Assembly (NCBI GenBank): GCA_016215705.1
Contig: JACRIR010000135.1
Span: 7,996 to 71,995, forward strand
DNA: 64,000 bases
DNA from: Candidatus Poribacteria bacterium
GTDB lineage: Bacteria > Abyssobacteria > SURF-5
Direction: 5' to 3'
Below are positions 50,949-59,922 of the stretch, piece by piece. Position 1 is the first letter of the stretch. Each line of letters begins with the position of its first letter. The translations under genes were made by a program, and so were the position numbers. Under the pieces are notes generated by a model that made no database searches, was not told the origin of the DNA, and saw only the letters and a list, made by a program, of their open reading frames with translations.

Positions 50949-51884
50949 GTGGGGGAGAAGAACCGATTTGGCATCATTGCAAGACTGAGAAGCCAACTGA
51001 GCAAGGCGAGGGAAGGCTTCGCCGCGAAGGTTCGCAGTCTGCTTCGCAGGGGCAAAATAGATGAAGGTATTTTTGAAGAGCTTGAGGCTGCGCTTATTCA
51101 GGCCGATATGGGCGTCAATACCACTTCCGAGCTTGTCGAGAAAATGCGCAATCGCGCGAAAGATGACAAGCTTACTGACGCCGAGCAACTCTACTCAGTG
51201 CTCGAAGAAGAGCTCATCTCACTCCTTTCGCGTCCGGCCGGTGTCGAGCCTAAACCGGTTCAGCCCGTTGGTCCGCGGGTGACGTTGATGATAGGCGTCA
51301 ACGGCGTCGGCAAGACCACCACTATCGGCAAACTCGCAAACATGCATCGTCAGGACGAAAAGAAAGTGCTGATCGCCGCGGCTGACACCTTCCGGGCCGC
51401 CGCCATTGAGCAACTGGAGATATGGGCCAACCGCTCGAGCGCAGACCTGGTAAAACATAAGTCAGGCGCAGACCCGGCCGCTGTCGCCTATGACGCGCTC
51501 GCAGCCGCCATTGCAAGAAAATGCGATTATCTGATTATTGATACGGCCGGAAGACTTCATACCAAGACAAATCTAATGGAAGAACTCAAGAAGATAAAGC
51601 GCGTTCTGGGCAAGCTCGACCCCACTGCCCCTCACGAGATTCTCATGGTTCTCGACGCCACTACGGGGCAAAACGCGCTCTCTCAAGCGCGTCTTTTCAC
51701 TGAGGCGCTCGGCATTACCGGCATTGTTCTGACAAAACTCGATGGGACCGCCAAAGGCGGCATAGTCGTGGCCATTCAGCAGGAATTCGGAATACCGGTC
51801 AAATATATCGGCGTCGGCGAATCGCTCGACGACCTGAAACCCTTTCACCCCGACGAATTCGTGAAAGCCCTCTTCGAGGACTAG
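50949..51884 (+). CDS. ftsY: Signal recognition particle receptor FtsY
   Basis: The 311-residue NG-domain GTPase that docks SRP-ribosome complexes at the membrane. G1 is GVNGVGKTTTIGKLA (about residues 117-131), G3 DTAGRLHTK, G4 TKLDGTAKGG. The acidic A domain is short, so the protein is little more than the NG core. Start is GTG at 50949 with AAAGGA upstream. Confidence 0.97.
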   Translation: MGEKNRFGIIARLRSQLSKAREGFAAKVRSLLRRGKIDEGIFEELEAALIQADMGVNTTSELVEKMRNRAKDDKLTDAEQLYSVLEEELISLLSRPAGVEPKPVQPVGPRVTLMIGVNGVGKTTTIGKLANMHRQDEKKVLIAAADTFRAAAIEQLEIWANRSSADLVKHKSGADPAAVAYDALAAAIARKCDYLIIDTAGRLHTKTNLMEELKKIKRVLGKLDPTAPHEILMVLDATTGQNALSQARLFTEALGITGIVLTKLDGTAKGGIVVAIQQEFGIPVKYIGVGESLDDLKPFHPDEFVKALFED

Positions 51885-51908
51885 AAACCTTTGCCCTTTC
51901 GCCTTTCT

Positions 51909-52196
51909 CTATCCTCCCGCTATGGCTGAAAGAACTGAAATCTCATCCCCGTCGTTCAGCTTTCGCTTCAAATCGTTGGGCAGGTCGAGACGATCTCCGT
52001 TCAGCAGAAAAGTGGCCTGCCCTCGCTTTACGACTGTGGTGAAGAATCTGCGACCAAGCGCCTTTCTCTTGTCAAGGCGAGTGAACACCGCTTGAGGGGT
52101 ATCATCCTTTGTGAATGGTTCCTCAAAGGCGGTATTTAACGACTGTTCAACGAATGCGCCGATTATTCGTACACGTATCGACAATGCGATCACCAA
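51909..52196 (-). CDS. MoaD/ThiS-like sulfur carrier protein
   Basis: A 95-residue ubiquitin-fold protein with the C-terminal GG tail (SVLSAIAGG) that is thiocarboxylated by an adenylating enzyme. The FLLNGDRLDLPNDLKRKLND GDE segment is typical. It is placed 53 nt downstream of the aldehyde oxidoreductase on the same strand, so it probably supplies sulfur for the tungsto/molybdopterin. The start (TTG at 52196 or GTG at 52193) has no clear Shine-Dalgarno and is uncertain. Confidence 0.85.
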   Translation of the reverse strand: MVIALSIRVRIIGAFVEQSLNTAFEEPFTKDDTPQAVFTRLDKRKALGRRFFTTVVKRGQATFLLNGDRLDLPNDLKRKLNDGDEISVLSAIAGG

Positions 52197-52249
52197 CTAC
52201 GTACTTTGAGATTCTCTCCGCAATCGGGTAGGTGCAAATTCATTCGCAC

Positions 52250-54241
52250 TTACTTCATATCCTTTACGACGTTATCCAGGCGGAGGGCCATGAGTCTTGC
52301 CTTGTCAGGCACGCCCGTTTCATAGTTCCACCCCATCTTGTCATAATATCGTTTGGCCGTCTTGTCAAGATCGAGTGTGATGCCTGCAAGCGGTCCCTTA
52401 CCAAGGGCAGGATGCCCGGATGCCCTGTTTCGGATACGGGTATCGGCCGGTTTGATTCCTTCCCGGACATTAAAGCAATGTCTTAAGGTAAGTATCCTTT
52501 CTCCAATGTCGAGAAAGTCTTGTGTATTCAGTTTCCATCCGGTTGCCAGATTGATCCACTCGAAAAGCGGGTACTCTCCGACCATTAGGCCGAACATGCA
52601 AATGCCCGCACTGTTCCCTACTTGAACGTATTGACTGTTGATGGCCTGGTACTCACCCACCTTATCATAGTTGTACTTCGACGATTTCAAGGAGACCTGT
52701 TTGAACGGCTTGACTTGCTTGAATTTCTTGTGCAATTCCATGAGCATGACATAGGTGTCCGACGAAATCGTGTGGCGACCGGGGGTAGGCTCGACCTCGT
52801 ATGCGGTCCCAAACGAAGGGTCAAAAAGCGGACTGTGCATGGGTAGTTCCTGTCCGCCTGCATGAACGGCAAATTTCTCCGAGCCCTTCCCGATCTTCTC
52901 GGCAGCCTTCTTGACCCCATCGGCCAGGACATCACCGAAACCGGACCGCGTAGCCAGCATTTCGGTCATTTTGACAATCGCGTCGGCGTTTCCCCATGTC
53001 AGCTTGATGCCGTCGGTGTCCTTGTCGGTGATGAGCCCGTTTTCGTAGCACTCGATTGCGAACGCGACCGACGCCCCGGCTGAGATCGTATCGAGTCCGG
53101 TCCGGTTGCAGATTTCGTTCGCGGCAATGATTGATTCTAGATCATCGTTCAGGCACATTGTCCCGAAGGCAGCGAGGGTCTCGTATTCGGGCTTGTGGCC
53201 GTTCTCCATTGCGTATTTGCCCTCTTTCACTTTCACAATGCCGCCACAACCGAGCGGGCAAAAGGCGCAGAAGTATCGCTTCTCCTGATACTTGAGCACG
53301 TTCTCGCTGCTGATCTTGCTGGACTTGGAGTCGAGGGGAAAATCATGGTAACCGCTTCCGCCCCAGTTCTTCACAGGGGAATCACCCGATTCCGATGAGA
53401 AAGCGGTCAGCCCGGCGGTTCCGTACCGCAATATGAGTTCTTTATAGGTTGTAGGCGGTGTTGCGAAGAGGAAGGGAAAGAAGCTGCGAACCAGTTTGCC
53501 CATAAAGTTAAGGTTGTCCACCGATGCCTTATCTTTGAAAGGAGGCTTCTTCTTGAATTTCTCCAGATAGCTTTTTCGTATCTGCGAAAATGAATTAGAG
53601 TCTGCCAGCTCGGTCTTCTTATCGCCTAGCGCGGCGATAGCCTTCAGCCTCTTCGATCCCATCACCGCGCCCAGACCCGACCGCCCCGCCGCTCTTCCTC
53701 CGTCCGTTATCACACCCGAGATTAGCGAGAGCTTTTCTCCGGCAGGTCCGATGCAGGCAACCTGGTATTTATTGTCTCCCAGTTTCTCGCGGATTATGGT
53801 TTCCGTCTCGACGCAGTCTTTTCCCCAGACGAACGAGGCGTCCATAAGTTGAGCCTTGTCCTGGTTAATGACGAGAACTACGGGTTTCTGCGAAATACCT
53901 TTCACGAAGACGGCGTCGTAGCCGGTTCGTTTAAGCATCGGCGAGAAATATCCGCCTGAGTTCGCGTCCCCCCATGTTCCGGTGAGCGGCGATTTCCCTG
54001 CAACCATGTATCGCCCTGAAAACGGCGCGCCTGTGCCGGTCAGGAGACCGGTCGTAAAGCTGATAATGGCGTCGGGTCCGAGCGGGTCAATCTTCGCGGG
54101 CTGACGATCATATATAAGCTTTGCGGCGAGCCCGTATCCGCCGAGAAAATCACGATAGATCTGTTCGTCGATTTTCTCGTCCCAAATTTTTCCCGTGCTC
54201 AGGTCGGCCCACAGCACCTTACCCATGAAGCCAAAAGGCAT
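52250..54241 (-). CDS. Aldehyde:ferredoxin oxidoreductase (tungsten/molybdopterin)
   Basis: A 663-residue enzyme oxidising aldehydes to acids with ferredoxin as acceptor. The N-terminal domain has GYGLAAKLIYDRQPAKIDPL and TGTWGDANSGGYFSPMLKR. The cluster motif CAFCPLGCGG with a later MCLNDD provides the four [4Fe-4S] cysteines, and the pterin-binding segments include DTISAGASVAFAIECYENGL and GGQELPMHSPLFDP. The family is usually tungsten-dependent. AAAGGAG is 8 nt before the ATG. With the MoaD-like partner downstream it suggests anaerobic acid/aldehyde metabolism near the 2-oxoacid dehydrogenase genes. Confidence 0.92.
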   Translation of the reverse strand: MPFGFMGKVLWADLSTGKIWDEKIDEQIYRDFLGGYGLAAKLIYDRQPAKIDPLGPDAIISFTTGLLTGTGAPFSGRYMVAGKSPLTGTWGDANSGGYFSPMLKRTGYDAVFVKGISQKPVVLVINQDKAQLMDASFVWGKDCVETETIIREKLGDNKYQVACIGPAGEKLSLISGVITDGGRAAGRSGLGAVMGSKRLKAIAALGDKKTELADSNSFSQIRKSYLEKFKKKPPFKDKASVDNLNFMGKLVRSFFPFLFATPPTTYKELILRYGTAGLTAFSSESGDSPVKNWGGSGYHDFPLDSKSSKISSENVLKYQEKRYFCAFCPLGCGGIVKVKEGKYAMENGHKPEYETLAAFGTMCLNDDLESIIAANEICNRTGLDTISAGASVAFAIECYENGLITDKDTDGIKLTWGNADAIVKMTEMLATRSGFGDVLADGVKKAAEKIGKGSEKFAVHAGGQELPMHSPLFDPSFGTAYEVEPTPGRHTISSDTYVMLMELHKKFKQVKPFKQVSLKSSKYNYDKVGEYQAINSQYVQVGNSAGICMFGLMVGEYPLFEWINLATGWKLNTQDFLDIGERILTLRHCFNVREGIKPADTRIRNRASGHPALGKGPLAGITLDLDKTAKRYYDKMGWNYETGVPDKARLMALRLDNVVKDMK

Positions 54242-54501
54242 AGGCGACTCCTTTCAATGCTTTAGCCGGATTCCCGCCTTGCTCCACGTACATCTTACAG
54301 AGCAATCCCGCCTCCGTCAAGGGGGTCTTCGCGTCGATCAGATTGACGTGAAGCGCAATTCACCTTTCACAATTATCATGAATGCGGCGCCTTATTTGTT
54401 TGCCTCGTAGGGGCGACTCGGCGAGTCGCCCCCATGGATATTGTGTCTTAATATTTGCGAAACTCCGTACGAGTAAGCCGCTAAGCGTCGTCCTCGCATG
54501 C
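54242..54501. repeat. Intergenic region with GGGGC-family palindrome
   Basis: The palindrome at 54410-54432 has arms GGGGCGACTCG and CGAGTCGCCCC around a single G and is preceded by GTA. Nothing else in the region looks functional. Confidence 0.7.
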
Positions 54502-55719
54502 TCAAATCTCCATTCTCTCCAGTTTCCTCTTAAGAATCTGAAGGAACTTGGCCGCAGGCGCTCCATCCACAAGCCTGTGGTCGAAAGAGAGTGAAAGCTT
54601 CATGATCGGCGCGATTTCAATCTTATCGTTCTTGACCACTGGTTTTTTCACGATCGAGCCGACTCCGATTATCGCGGCCTCGGGCAGATTGATTATAGGG
54701 GTAAAGCAATCAATATCGTATGTCCCGAGACTGGAAACCGTGATGCTGCTGCCGGTGACATCGTCCACTTGCAGCTTGCCCGTCCGCGCTTTCTCGACGA
54801 GCGCATTGCAATCCTTCGCTATGGCCATTAGGTCTTTCTTGTCGGCGTCCTTCACGGAAACGGTTATGAGACCTTCATCGAGCGCTACGGCCAGGCCGAT
54901 GTTGATGTCGGCGTGCTTGCGAATCGAATCGCCCTCGAGCGAAACATTGAGCGCCGGATACTCGCGCATCGAGGACGCGGTCGCCTTTATGAGAATCGTG
55001 TTATATGAGAGGTCAGGGCCGCCGTCGCGCTTGTATGCATCCCTGTTTTCCTCGCGGTACTTGACTGCCCCGGTCATGTCGACCTCGGCGATGTGAACTA
55101 CGCGGGCGACCGTATGCGCGCTTCGGGCCATGTTGTCGGCTATCGAGCGTCGCATCTTGCCTATAGGAATAGTCTCGCCCGGCCTGCCCGCGACAGCGCC
55201 ACTTGCGGCTGAGCCGCTCTTGGCCGCTTCGATTGCCGCGAGGACGTCTTCGCGGATAACTCTGCCTTCAGGCCCGGTTCCCTTGATGAGCGACAAATCA
55301 AGTCCGTGTTCTCTCGCCATGCGTCTCGCGGCCGGCGACGCTTTAGCCTCGGCCTCTTCCCGGGTGGATTCCGGCTGAGGCGTCGCCTCTTTGAGCGCTT
55401 GTTTCTTTTCCCACTGCTCGCGCGTCAAGGCGACTGCCCTTGTCTCGGCGATTATCTTGTCGAGGCCGGGTATCTCTTCATTTGGTTCGGCGATAATGGC
55501 AATTGTCTTGCCGCATGGGATGACCTCGCCCTCGACGGCGATTATCTTGCGGATGACACCCGAGACGGTTGACTCTATGAGAGTGGTCACCTTATCCGAT
55601 TCGATTTCGAGGAGTTCCTCGCCCACCTCGACTCGCTCGCCCTCTTCCTTGTGCCACAGCACGACGAGTCCTTCCCTCATCACAAGGCCCAATTTGGGCA
55701 TCACAACTTTTGTAGCCAT
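54502..55719 (-). CDS. Dihydrolipoamide acyltransferase (E2) of a 2-oxoacid dehydrogenase complex
   Basis: A 405-residue E2 subunit. Start at 55719 (MATKVVMPKLG) has AGGA 8 nt upstream; the frame from 55770 is repeat-derived. One lipoyl domain (about 1-75) carries the lipoyl lysine in EIESDKVTTL. The peripheral-subunit-binding domain (about 125-165) reads ASPAARRMAREHGLDLSLIK GTG. The catalytic domain has LSFDHRLVDGAPAAKFL with the active-site His and Asp. It follows the fused E1 gene by about 245 nt on the same strand. The acyl specificity (pyruvate, acetoin or branched-chain) is not certain, and no E3 is present here. Confidence 0.93.
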   Translation of the reverse strand: MATKVVMPKLGLVMREGLVVLWHKEEGERVEVGEELLEIESDKVTTLIESTVSGVIRKIIAVEGEVIPCGKTIAIIAEPNEEIPGLDKIIAETRAVALTREQWEKKQALKEATPQPESTREEAEAKASPAARRMAREHGLDLSLIKGTGPEGRVIREDVLAAIEAAKSGSAASGAVAGRPGETIPIGKMRRSIADNMARSAHTVARVVHIAEVDMTGAVKYREENRDAYKRDGGPDLSYNTILIKATASSMREYPALNVSLEGDSIRKHADINIGLAVALDEGLITVSVKDADKKDLMAIAKDCNALVEKARTGKLQVDDVTGSSITVSSLGTYDIDCFTPIINLPEAAIIGVGSIVKKPVVKNDKIEIAPIMKLSLSFDHRLVDGAPAAKFLQILKRKLERMEI

Positions 55720-55750
55720 TTCTCTTTCCTCATAAGAAGGTGGCATTTGT

Positions 55751-55795
55751 TCCTTAATCGGGGACACCATGCCGCATGGTGTCCCCGATTAAGGA
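55751..55795. repeat. Perfect 45-nt palindrome, family A
   Basis: Arms of 22 nt, left TCCTTAATCGGGGACACCATGC, flank one C. It lies in the leader of the E2 gene. Confidence 0.9.
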
Positions 55796-55964
55796 CTGTT
55801 TCTTATCTTTTCCACCTTCTGTCTTTTCATTCCCGCGAAGGCGGGAAGCCATTTCCCTCGCCAAAATGACATTGATGTAGGGGCACGGCGTGCCGTGCCC
55901 CTACAAACAATTGTCGGACAAATCCCCCCTTCCCCCTTTTATGAAAGGGGACGAGGAGGATTTT
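55796..55964. repeat. Repeat-rich leader between E1 and E2 genes
   Basis: It holds a CATTCCCGCGAAGGCGGGAAG inverted repeat (about 55829-55849), a GGGGC-family palindrome with arms TGTAGGGGCACGGC (55876-55905), and a CCCCCCTTCCCCC/GAAAGGGGACGAGGAGGA pair (about 55924-55960). Confidence 0.75.
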
Positions 55965-57935
55965 TCATTCTCCCATAGCATTCCGGATAGCGGCTTCCAG
56001 CTTGTCTTCATCCGGAATTACGCTCTGCTCGAGTGGCGGCGCGAACGGAACAGGCGTGTCGAGCGCGGCCACGCGCTCTATCGGCGCATCCAGATAATCA
56101 AACGCTTCCTTCGCCACTATTGCCGCAACCTCCGCGCCGAAGCCGCCCGTCAAGCATCCCTCTTCCGCAATAACGAGCCTGCCCGTCTTCTTGACCGAGT
56201 TGATGATGGTTTCTTTATCGAGCGGCGCGAGCGTGCGCGGGTCTATCACCTCGATCGAGATGCCGTCGTTCTGTAGTCTCTCGGCAACCCCGAGCGCCTT
56301 GGGCACCATGGCAAGCAGCGCCACAACTGTCACATCTTTTCCGGCCCGCTTGATGTCGGCCTTCCCGAATGGAATGGTATATTCCTCTTTGGGCACTTCT
56401 CCCGAGTTGAAGTACATTGTCTTGCTCTCGAAGAACAACACGGGATTGTCCGAGCGGATGGCGGTCCTGAGCAGCCCCTTCGCATCGCGCGGCGTCGAGG
56501 GGACGGCTACGATCAAACCCGGAATGTGCATGAACAATGCCTCGAGGCTCTGCGAATGCTGGGCAGCGGCCGAAAAGCCGGCGCCGACGTTGGTGCGTAT
56601 CACGAGGGGGACCTTCACCTGCCCGGCCGTCATGAACCTGAGCTTGGCGGCCTGGTTTATGATCGGGTCCATGCAGCACGTGAGGAAGTCGCCAAACTCA
56701 ATTTCGGCCACGGGCCTTAAGCCTGTCATCGCTGCTCCGACGGCCGCTCCGGCTATGATATTCTCGCTGATGGGTGTATCGAGAACGCGGTTTTCTCCGA
56801 ACTCCTGCGCCAGACCGGCGGTCGCCCCGAAGATTCCGGTTGCCACGTCTTCTCCGAGTACGACAACGCTCGGATCCCGGGCCATTTCCTCACGGAGAGT
56901 TTCCTGTATCGTCATAGCAAGAGTGTTCTCTTCGGTCTCGCCTTTCGGCAGCGGTTTATCAGGTTGGTTCTCGGTGACAAACACGTTATGGGTCACGGTT
57001 GATGGGTCGGGCGACGGGCTTTCTTCCGCGAAATTGATTGCTTCTTTTATCGCGTTATCGACAGACTCCTCTATCGCATTGAGTTCTGCTTCCGTCGCGA
57101 TGCCCTCGGCCACGAGCTTGGCCCGGAAATTCGATATCGGACATTTCTGTTTCCACTGCTCGATCTCTTCCTCGTTACGATACGAGTACACGTCGCCCTC
57201 GTAATGTCCGTGCCAGCGGTAAGTCTTGCACTCGATCAGTGTAGGGCCTTTTCCGGCCCGTGCGCGCTCGACTGCTTTATCTGTCGCCGCTTTGACGGCC
57301 ATCACGTCGTTTCCATCCACGATCACGCCGGGCATGCCATAGGCCTTCGCCTTCTCGGCTACGTCGGCCACCTTCGAGTGTTTCGCGTAAGGCGTGAACT
57401 GGCCGTAGAGATTGTTCTCACAGACGAAGACAACTGGCAGGTCCCACACCGAGGCAAGGTTCATGCTTTCGTGAAACATACCTTCGGTCGTAGCGTCGTC
57501 GCCAAAGAAGCAGACAACCACTTTGCCGTTGTTCAGCACTTTTGAGCTCAGGCCCGCGCCCGCAGCAATCTGAGTGCCCGCGCCGACGATCCCGTTGGCC
57601 CCGAGGATTCCAAGTCCGACGTCCACGATGTGCATCGAGCCGCCACGCCCGCGACAATACCCCGTGTCTTTCCCGTAGAGTTCGGCCATCATCTTGTTGA
57701 GGTCGCCGCCCTTCGCGATGAGATGCCCGTGTCCGCGATGGGTGCTCGTAATATAGTCATCCTGCCGCAGGCTGGCGCATGCGCCCACTGCGACTGCTTC
57801 CTGCCCCGTATATAGATGAACAAAACCGGGAATGCTTCCATTTGCGAATTGCACGGAAACTTCTTCCTCAAACTTCCGAAGTCTGAGCATCAGATCGTAG
57901 AGTTTCAAGAGTTCTTGTTTAGATGATGATGTCAT
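55965..57935 (-). CDS. 2-oxoacid (pyruvate/acetoin) dehydrogenase E1, alpha and beta fused
   Basis: A single 656-residue chain carries both halves of E1. The alpha part (about 1-320) has GFVHLYTGQEAVAVGACASL and the ThDP motif GDDATTEGMFHESMNLAS...NNLYGQFT. The beta part (about 330-650) has VVLGEDVATGIFGATAGLAQ, TPISENIIAGAAVGAAMTGL and FGDFLTCCMDPIINQAAKLR. Usually these are separate genes; the joint runs through VFVTENQPDKPLPKGETEEN. The start at 57935 (MTSSSKQ) has GGAGG at 10 nt; the in-frame ATG 57944 is too near to it and 57986 has none. The alpha part resembles acetoin dehydrogenase TPP subunits, so the substrate may be acetoin rather than pyruvate. Confidence 0.9.
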   Translation of the reverse strand: MTSSSKQELLKLYDLMLRLRKFEEEVSVQFANGSIPGFVHLYTGQEAVAVGACASLRQDDYITSTHRGHGHLIAKGGDLNKMMAELYGKDTGYCRGRGGSMHIVDVGLGILGANGIVGAGTQIAAGAGLSSKVLNNGKVVVCFFGDDATTEGMFHESMNLASVWDLPVVFVCENNLYGQFTPYAKHSKVADVAEKAKAYGMPGVIVDGNDVMAVKAATDKAVERARAGKGPTLIECKTYRWHGHYEGDVYSYRNEEEIEQWKQKCPISNFRAKLVAEGIATEAELNAIEESVDNAIKEAINFAEESPSPDPSTVTHNVFVTENQPDKPLPKGETEENTLAMTIQETLREEMARDPSVVVLGEDVATGIFGATAGLAQEFGENRVLDTPISENIIAGAAVGAAMTGLRPVAEIEFGDFLTCCMDPIINQAAKLRFMTAGQVKVPLVIRTNVGAGFSAAAQHSQSLEALFMHIPGLIVAVPSTPRDAKGLLRTAIRSDNPVLFFESKTMYFNSGEVPKEEYTIPFGKADIKRAGKDVTVVALLAMVPKALGVAERLQNDGISIEVIDPRTLAPLDKETIINSVKKTGRLVIAEEGCLTGGFGAEVAAIVAKEAFDYLDAPIERVAALDTPVPFAPPLEQSVIPDEDKLEAAIRNAMGE

Positions 57936-58038
57936 TTGCTGCATACCTCCAAATCTGCCAACTGCCCGGTCGATTGTATTCGACAACCTGCCTCAGTCGG
58001 ATGTGTTCGACAATGACGACTTTGATGCAGTATCACAT

Positions 58039-58066
58039 GTAGGGGCACGGCGCGCCGTGCCCCTAC
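58039..58066. repeat. Perfect 28-bp GGGGC-family palindrome
   Basis: GTAGGGGCACGGCG with CGCCGTGCCCCTAC. It lies between the SCP2 gene and the E1 gene and differs from 55876-55905 by two bases at the centre. Confidence 0.85.
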
Positions 58067-58114
58067 GATAAGATAAATGTCGCCCGACCTCGCGCGGATG
58101 AATCCTCGTTGAGG

Positions 58115-58543
58115 CTATTCGACTATCAGGTTCTCGTAACCTAGCTCCTTCAGCACTTGCTTATATATTGCGAATGTGGGGCGAATCGCAGTCACAAGGC
58201 CGAGAGCCTTCTGAACGGCGCCCGACGCCTTTATCTTCTTGGTTGCGAGCGCAGTGACCGCATTCTCTTTCCCCTGCCAGTAGCGATGGGTGAAGTCCGC
58301 CGACTGCGTCATCGTTACGTCGGCCGGCGTGCCCTTATCGCCAAGTTCATAGTTGCCAAACTGCCCCGGCGGAGCTGGGTCCGCAAAGTTCAGAAGAATG
58401 CTCGCTTCCGGATCAGTATAGTTGAAGCGTATCTTGATCTTGGCCTTCTGAAGTTTCGGCCCGACCTCCGGATGGGAAACCACGCGTTTCATGAATTCCC
58501 CAAAGATTTGATAAAACTGCTGGCTGTCCTTGAAGTACCCCAT
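58115..58543 (-). CDS. SCP2 sterol-binding-domain protein
   Basis: A 142-residue single SCP2 domain, likely binding a hydrophobic ligand or acyl chain. Typical strands are IRFNYTDPEASILLNFADPA, the LGDKGTPADVTMTQSADFTH turn and a C-terminal KKIKASGAVQKALGLVTAI. AAAGGAG is 6-7 nt before the ATG. It is upstream of the E1/E2 genes on the same strand, separated by a palindrome; an operonic link is not certain. Ligand unknown. Confidence 0.85.
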   Translation of the reverse strand: MGYFKDSQQFYQIFGEFMKRVVSHPEVGPKLQKAKIKIRFNYTDPEASILLNFADPAPPGQFGNYELGDKGTPADVTMTQSADFTHRYWQGKENAVTALATKKIKASGAVQKALGLVTAIRPTFAIYKQVLKELGYENLIVE

Positions 58544-58645
58544 TGTGCGCTCCTTTCATGTTTGATGGACACCGCCCCATCTCTAGTAAAAAGGGACGGC
58601 CAGCCCCCATGCAATCGAAATTATTTGCTGTCCCTAAGCAGGGAC

Positions 58646-58743
58646 GCGCTCATTCGGGGACACGATGCGGCATCGTGTCCCCGAATAAGCGCTATTTCGC
58701 ATCATGCTCCCGAACAAGCGCCAAGCGGCATCGTATCCCCGAT
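58646..58743. repeat. Family A palindrome with degenerate tandem copies
   Basis: GCGCTCATTCGGGGACACGATGC and its near-complement (one mismatch) meet around one G at 58646-58692. They are followed by decayed copies of the arm such as GCATCATGCTCCCGAACAAG and GCATCGTATCCCCGATAA up to 58743. Confidence 0.75.
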
Positions 58744-58778
58744 AAATGATACCGCGCAAACAAGCGATCCGGCCAGCG

Positions 58779-59879
58779 TCAACAAGATTCGCACTTGAGT
58801 CCGAATGCGTCTGCTACGCCGTGGTGCATGACCTTGCCGTACGCCACGTTCACGCCCTTTTTCAGGACGTGGTTATCCGCGACCGCGCGCTCCCAACCTT
58901 TGTTCGCTAGCTCGAGGCCGTAGAGGAGCGTGGCGTTCGTCAGCGCATATGTAGAAGTCCTGGGAACCGCGCCGGGCATATTTGCGACGCAGTAATGAAC
59001 AACACCCTCCTCGACATATGTCGGGTTTGTGTGTGTAGTGGGGCGAGTGGTCTCGCAACAGCCGCCCTGGTCGACCGCTATATCCACTAATGCCGAGCCC
59101 GGGCGCATGCGCCGAAGCATTTCGCGGGTAACGAGCTTCGGGGCCTTCGCGCCGGGGATGAGTACCGCTCCTATGACAAGGTCGGCGTAAGCGACCTGCT
59201 CTTCGACATTGGCAGGATTCGACATCAAGGTTGACACATGACCCTGCATAATGTCGTGGATGTATCTGAGTCTCCCGAAGTTTATGTCGAGGATGCTCAC
59301 GCGCGCGCCAATGCCCACGGCCACGGAGCATGCGCTCGCGCCCGCGATTCCAGCGCCGATGATCACTATTTTCGCAGGGGGCACGCCCGAAACGCCCGGA
59401 AGCAGCACCCCGCCGCCTCCGTTCTTGGCCTCGAGGCAATACGCGCCCATCTGGATTGAAAGGCGTCCGGCTACTTCGCTCATTGGGGCCAGCAGAGGCA
59501 GAGAGCCGTCATCGAGCTGTATCGTCTCGTAGGCGATGCCGACCACTTTCTTCTTCATCAGGCTCTCTGTCAGATGTCGATCTGCGGCGAGGTGAAGATA
59601 TGTGAATATCACCTGTCCCTCGCGCATGAGAGGGAACTCCGCCTCGAGCGGCTCCTTCACCTTTATAATCATGTCCGCGCGCCGCCACATCTCTTTCACG
59701 TCATCACAAATCTTCGCGCCCGCCTCGACGTATGCCTGATCGGAGATGCCGCTGCCGACTCCGGCGTTCCTCTCAACGAGAACCTCGTGATGATTATCTA
59801 CAAATGCGGATACGCCCGCGGGCGTCATTGCCACCCGGTTTTCAGCCGTCTTGATTTCTTTCGGAACCCCTACAATCAT
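58779..59879 (-). CDS. ald: Alanine dehydrogenase
   Basis: A 366-residue NAD-dependent enzyme interconverting L-alanine and pyruvate plus ammonium. Start MIVGVPKEIKTAENRVAMTP, substrate Lys/His region FTYLHLAADRHLTESLM, nucleotide site IVIIGAGIAGASACSVAVGI, and the C-terminal VDIAVDQGGCCETTRPTTHT are all family-typical. It begins 43 nt after the tetR stop and may be co-transcribed with that regulator. Pyruvate is also the possible substrate of the E1/E2 genes downstream. Confidence 0.97.
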   Translation of the reverse strand: MIVGVPKEIKTAENRVAMTPAGVSAFVDNHHEVLVERNAGVGSGISDQAYVEAGAKICDDVKEMWRRADMIIKVKEPLEAEFPLMREGQVIFTYLHLAADRHLTESLMKKKVVGIAYETIQLDDGSLPLLAPMSEVAGRLSIQMGAYCLEAKNGGGGVLLPGVSGVPPAKIVIIGAGIAGASACSVAVGIGARVSILDINFGRLRYIHDIMQGHVSTLMSNPANVEEQVAYADLVIGAVLIPGAKAPKLVTREMLRRMRPGSALVDIAVDQGGCCETTRPTTHTNPTYVEEGVVHYCVANMPGAVPRTSTYALTNATLLYGLELANKGWERAVADNHVLKKGVNVAYGKVMHHGVADAFGLKCESC

Positions 59880-59922
59880 CGCTGCCTCCTGTCACTCTCT
59901 CCAGCCGGCCCGCCTCTCCGGA

